Source of the DNA: Aplectana chamaeleonis
Lineage: Eukaryota > Nematoda > Chromadorea > Rhabditida > Cosmocercidae
Direction: 5' to 3'
DNA length: 64,000 nt
Assembly: GCA_029168955.1 (NCBI GenBank)
Contig: JAPDOI010001357.1
Location: 124,001 to 188,000, forward strand
The translations under genes were made by a program, and so were the position numbers. The notes beneath the pieces were generated by a model. The model ran no database searches. It was not told where the DNA came from and saw nothing but the letters and a program-made list of their open reading frames with translations. Every line of letters begins with the position of its first letter. Positions within the stretch are counted from its first letter, which is position 1. Shown here in pieces: positions 60,960 through 64,000 of the stretch.

Positions 60960-61300
60960 GTCAGCTTGGATCGATTAATGTCGCCATTCCTCACCGCGGC
61001 AGGAAATTGTCCAAACCATTTCCTTCCGCCGCTCGCTGACGGCATCGCTCCGGGAGTTGCTGCTGTCACGGCGGCGGAAGCACTCTGCGAGGTTATCCCC
61101 TCGCCGCTCTCGTGCGGAACGTAGCCATCCTCACCCGCTGCGTGGCGTCACCCATTCTCCGACATTGCCGTGCCGCAGCGGGACTCGCCGCGGCGCAACT
61201 CTGCAGAGCTCTTAAGGCGGAGCAATTGCCTGAGGGCCGCGGCGTGCCGCACCCCCTTTTTTCGCCGCGCCGCTCGGTGGCGGAAGTATAAACGACCCCT
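60960..61300. repeat. GC-rich region ending in a family J terminus
   Basis: GC-rich DNA with scattered 'cggcggcggaag' and 'gccgcggcg' motifs, ending 'cgctcggtggcggaagtata'. No open frame of note. Confidence 0.5.
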
Positions 61301-61467
61301 ATCAGTGTCTTTATTGCGTTCGAAGCTTCTCGTTGTTCACGAGTTCCGGTTAAACGTCAAGCTAGTTCTTCACGCCTCCTGATAAATTGTTGTTGGAGTC
61401 GCACCTAACGAAGATAATAGTGAGCACGATTCAATAGAAATGCTGTGTGGATCAGAATCATAAAACA

Positions 61468-61635
61468 AAAGGTGGGTTTTGGAAACTGGGAACTAACAAA
61501 AAAATGGAGAAAAATGGATAAAAAAGCCACATTGAGTCGGCTTTGGCGCTGGAAACCCGACTGACTCGAGCGCGTGCGGCAGCAAAGCGTGTCGAGACGC
61601 AATTGCGGACCGGAATTCGGCCCAGAGAAGCACAC
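61468..61635. mobile_element. Family C MITE, left part missing
   Basis: Keeps 'gtgggttttggaaactgg' through the right end GGCCCAGAGAAGCACAC, followed by TA. Confidence 0.75.
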
Positions 61636-62211
61636 TATACTGTTCCGAATCGAATAATCGGATGAGTATCCGACTGTTTCAGTAGGATAAAAAAGTCGAC
61701 TTTTTATTCGAAAAGTCGGATATTCGAAAAAGTGCGATATCCGACTACATTCGAAGAGTCGATTATTCGAAAAAGTGTATTATCCGACTATGGTCGAAAA
61801 GTCGGATATTAGAATAATTCGACCACAGAAAACTGCACGTCAGCCATACTCCTAGAGAATAATTATGCTTGTGCGGGAGGCCTGTTTCATCTCAAACGCC
61901 GTTGTTCATGGATCGAGGTAAGAGCTGGCTAGTTGGGCGACTCTGTGTGCAACTTAAGTTATTCATTTGAGCATAATGTTTGATTATATTTTTCTCTTGG
62001 ATGAAATGTTGTGGGTTTCAGTCAGCTGGGAGCGATTTTTTCAAAGAAAATTTAGCGATGTTGCAGACAGACTTCTGCTACATATTTATTGGACGCCTAC
62101 AGTGCGTGTCCAGCAGTGTCCATCATTGTGGGCACCCTCCTGTGCGTCTGTCAAGTTGTTCCCTTTCGCATTCACCAGTTCACAAATCTGGCCATGGTTA
62201 GCAAGATGCCT
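61636..62211. other. Intergenic, decayed 'gtcggatattcg' repeats
   Basis: 61636-61830 is built from 'cgaaaaagtcggatattcg'-like degenerate units in both orientations. The rest is unremarkable. Confidence 0.5.
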
Positions 62212-62215
62212 TTGA

Positions 62216-63014
62216 AGGCACAGGACACCCAAAAAAGTAATTTTTAGATTGCTTGCTTATCTTAGAGAGAGTCACACGCTGATTACAGTGGTGTCTCTAA
62301 AATTGTCCAAGACCTCCTTTGAACAAAGTTATGGCTCTTCAAAGATGCCAAGATCCTGAGGGTGATAAATTGGTTAACGAGTTGTCTCAGGCACAAGCAC
62401 GCTCATGCCGATCATTTTTTCCGCTGGGCTACCGTAACCCTCCTTTAAAAATTTTCCAAATGTCAACTTGGATGTGAGCACATCGTAATACCCTACAAAC
62501 ATGTTTGCACAATTTCAACCTCCTCAGCCACTTCCCAGTGGCTTCTCGAAGAGAGCGGTGTGTGAATGAATGCATACCGCTCCTCTGCCCTTTAATACCC
62601 CGCATGTTATGAGCGTGTGTTATCGTTCGTTATCATGTTTTTGTTCAAGAATGGTTACGGTAGCCCTGCGGAAAATGATCGCCATGGGCGCGCTTGTGTC
62701 TCAGGCCTGTATTTCTCTTCATTCGCAAGCGTTGTGCGAGAGCAAGCCAGGATAAGGAGACAGTCCGGCAATGGACTGAAGAACGGTGATTGGTTAAGAA
62801 TTCATCCATCCATCCAGTCGATATCGAGGTCGAAAATCCGGAAGGGGTCGGGCCTGTGGTGGTGAGCGAAGGGGTCGGGCCTGTGGTGGTCGCTTATATC
62901 TCGCTTATTTGGAGGGAATTGAGATCTCTGCATCTGGCACGTGTTATACAGGAGGGGTCTTCTACACAATTACATGAAAATCTCAAAATTCATATCTGAG
63001 GGTGTACTGTGCCT
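62216..63014. mobile_element. Family G MITE with a nested family H element
   Basis: Inverted relative to the 30.6-kb copy and alike throughout except for a 304-bp insertion (element H plus duplication). Flanked by TTGA on both sides (62212-62215 and 63015-63018). Confidence 0.82.
62402..62698. mobile_element. Family H MITE, nested in family G
   Basis: Inverted ends CACAAGCACGCTCATGCCGA and its near inverse. TCTCAGG repeated at 62395-62401 and 62699-62705; the duplication could extend to 9 bp (TGTCTCAGG). The uninterrupted 30.6-kb family G copy confirms the insertion point. Confidence 0.82.
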
Positions 63015-63104
63015 TTGAGGGAGCGGCCGGTTATGCCCTCTCATTCCGTTGAGTAAGACTTTCTTGGCCTTCAGCGACGCTCGCTAAAATTCTTCCGTCA
63101 AAGG

Positions 63105-63380
63105 TACAAGCACGCTCATGCCGATCAGTGGACGAAGGGCTACAGTAACCCTCTTTTGAAGTTTGTCCCTGTGTCAACTTAGATATGAGCACATCGCACT
63201 AGCCAACAAACACGTTCGCACAATTTCGACCTCCTCACCCACTTCCCAGTGGCTTCTCGAAGAGAGCGGCGTGTGAACTAATGCATACCGCTCCTCTGCC
63301 CTTTTATACCTCGCATGTTATCAGCGTGTGTTATCGTTCGTTATCATGTTTTGTTTACGAATGGTTACGGTAGCTCGACG
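63105..63380. mobile_element. Family H MITE, second copy, right end lost
   Basis: Follows 62402-62680 closely ('acaagcacgctcatgccgat', 'cttcccagtggcttctcg') and diverges after 'ggttacggtagc'. Confidence 0.75.
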
Positions 63381-64000
63381 TCAAAATATCAAGCATACGA
63401 AACCAGCAAAAACAATATAGCAAAAACATCAAGCAACAATGAGTTAAAAACTACCAGTATTCAGACCATGTAATTTATTCGATTTAAAGCGGATACACGT
63501 ATAGCCCGTATATTCGAGAGTCAAAGTAACTGTTCCGTGAAGGATTAGCGCTCACCAAGCTCGCTGTCGAAGTATTCAGTTACAAGTTTCTTGAATGCCT
63601 TATGACTCAAGGGGATATATTTGAGTCTCCCAAGCCGTTCAAATGCTGGGATCGCCCTAATAATAAAGAAGAAGCGCCTGCAGTTTAGATTCTGAATTTT
63701 TACATGCAGGATTTTCCAGAAGCCCCTCCCCTGGTACTGGATGTTCTCATCTCGACAATACATTTCAGGCCCGGAGACCAAAGTCCGGTTGATACAAGAT
63801 TTTGTGCAGTAGTGAGTGAGTCATTCAACTTTCTTCTTATCAGAAGTAGATTGCAAGTTGAGTTCACTAATCCTGTTTTCTGCAAACATGGCATTTGTTG
63901 ATAATGGTAAAAACTCTAGCTTTCTGATCACTAACTTCCTTGTGAACCCGTTTTTGCACCTTTTCCAGTTTAACCAATGCTTTTCTTTGTGTGGACATTA
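63381..64000. other. Intergenic, no gene seen
   Basis: Overlapping short frames on both strands at 63545-63901 show no domain. A gene extending beyond the window edge cannot be excluded. Confidence 0.45.

Overview
The window looks like repeat-rich, intron-rich nuclear DNA of a nematode, most likely a clade V strongylid (hookworm-like). The main evidence is one spliced nuclear hormone receptor gene with the nematode-type P-box CNGCK, large TE-filled introns, and dense miniature inverted-repeat elements. The species assignment is inference. No bacterial operons, CRISPR arrays or rRNA genes are visible. Almost everything outside the receptor gene is mobile or repetitive DNA.

Layout. 1-15.2 kb is intergenic and packed with foldback elements: TTAA-type families A and B, a 1.7-kb hAT-type element with an 8-bp target duplication (6853-8548), TA-type families C and D, a 42-bp minisatellite (11.13-11.86 kb) and a long (CA)n tract. 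18.58-28.36 kb is the receptor gene on the + strand: nine phase-compatible exons covering a complete two-finger DNA-binding domain and a ligand-binding domain, with the first exon(s) not found. Its introns carry at least seven separate elements.

31.2-47.5 kb is a Penelope-like element (PLE) cluster. A decayed copy (31189-33270, -) sits next to a near-intact copy with a 747-codon RT/GIY-YIG ORF (33746-35989, -). That copy is joined head-to-head to a 5'-truncated + strand copy. The + strand copy is split at one codon by a 9,955-bp insertion (36674-46628). The insertion carries a second array of the same 42-bp minisatellite, a Tc5-type MITE with G-quadruplex runs, long inverted arms with (TA)n cores, and a frameshifted RTE-type LINE. 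Both PLE 3' regions carry a hammerhead-like core motif. A 14-bp direct repeat flanks the whole PLE composite.

50.2-54.9 kb is a complete, very young Ty3/gypsy-type LTR retrotransposon: 177-bp LTRs differing at one position and an uninterrupted 1402-codon gag-pol frame. 55-64 kb returns to intergenic DNA with further A, B, C, G, H and J family copies, several of them nested. A recurrent theme is four unrelated-looking MITE families (A, B, F, G) that share the terminal pattern TTAA-AGGCA...TGCCT-TTAA. Two loci carry the same A-inside-B nested junction.

The host gene and the TEs show no sign of acting together. The retroelements supply RT, endonuclease and integrase functions, and the MITEs are non-autonomous. 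All calls come from reading the sequence; no alignments or folding were run.
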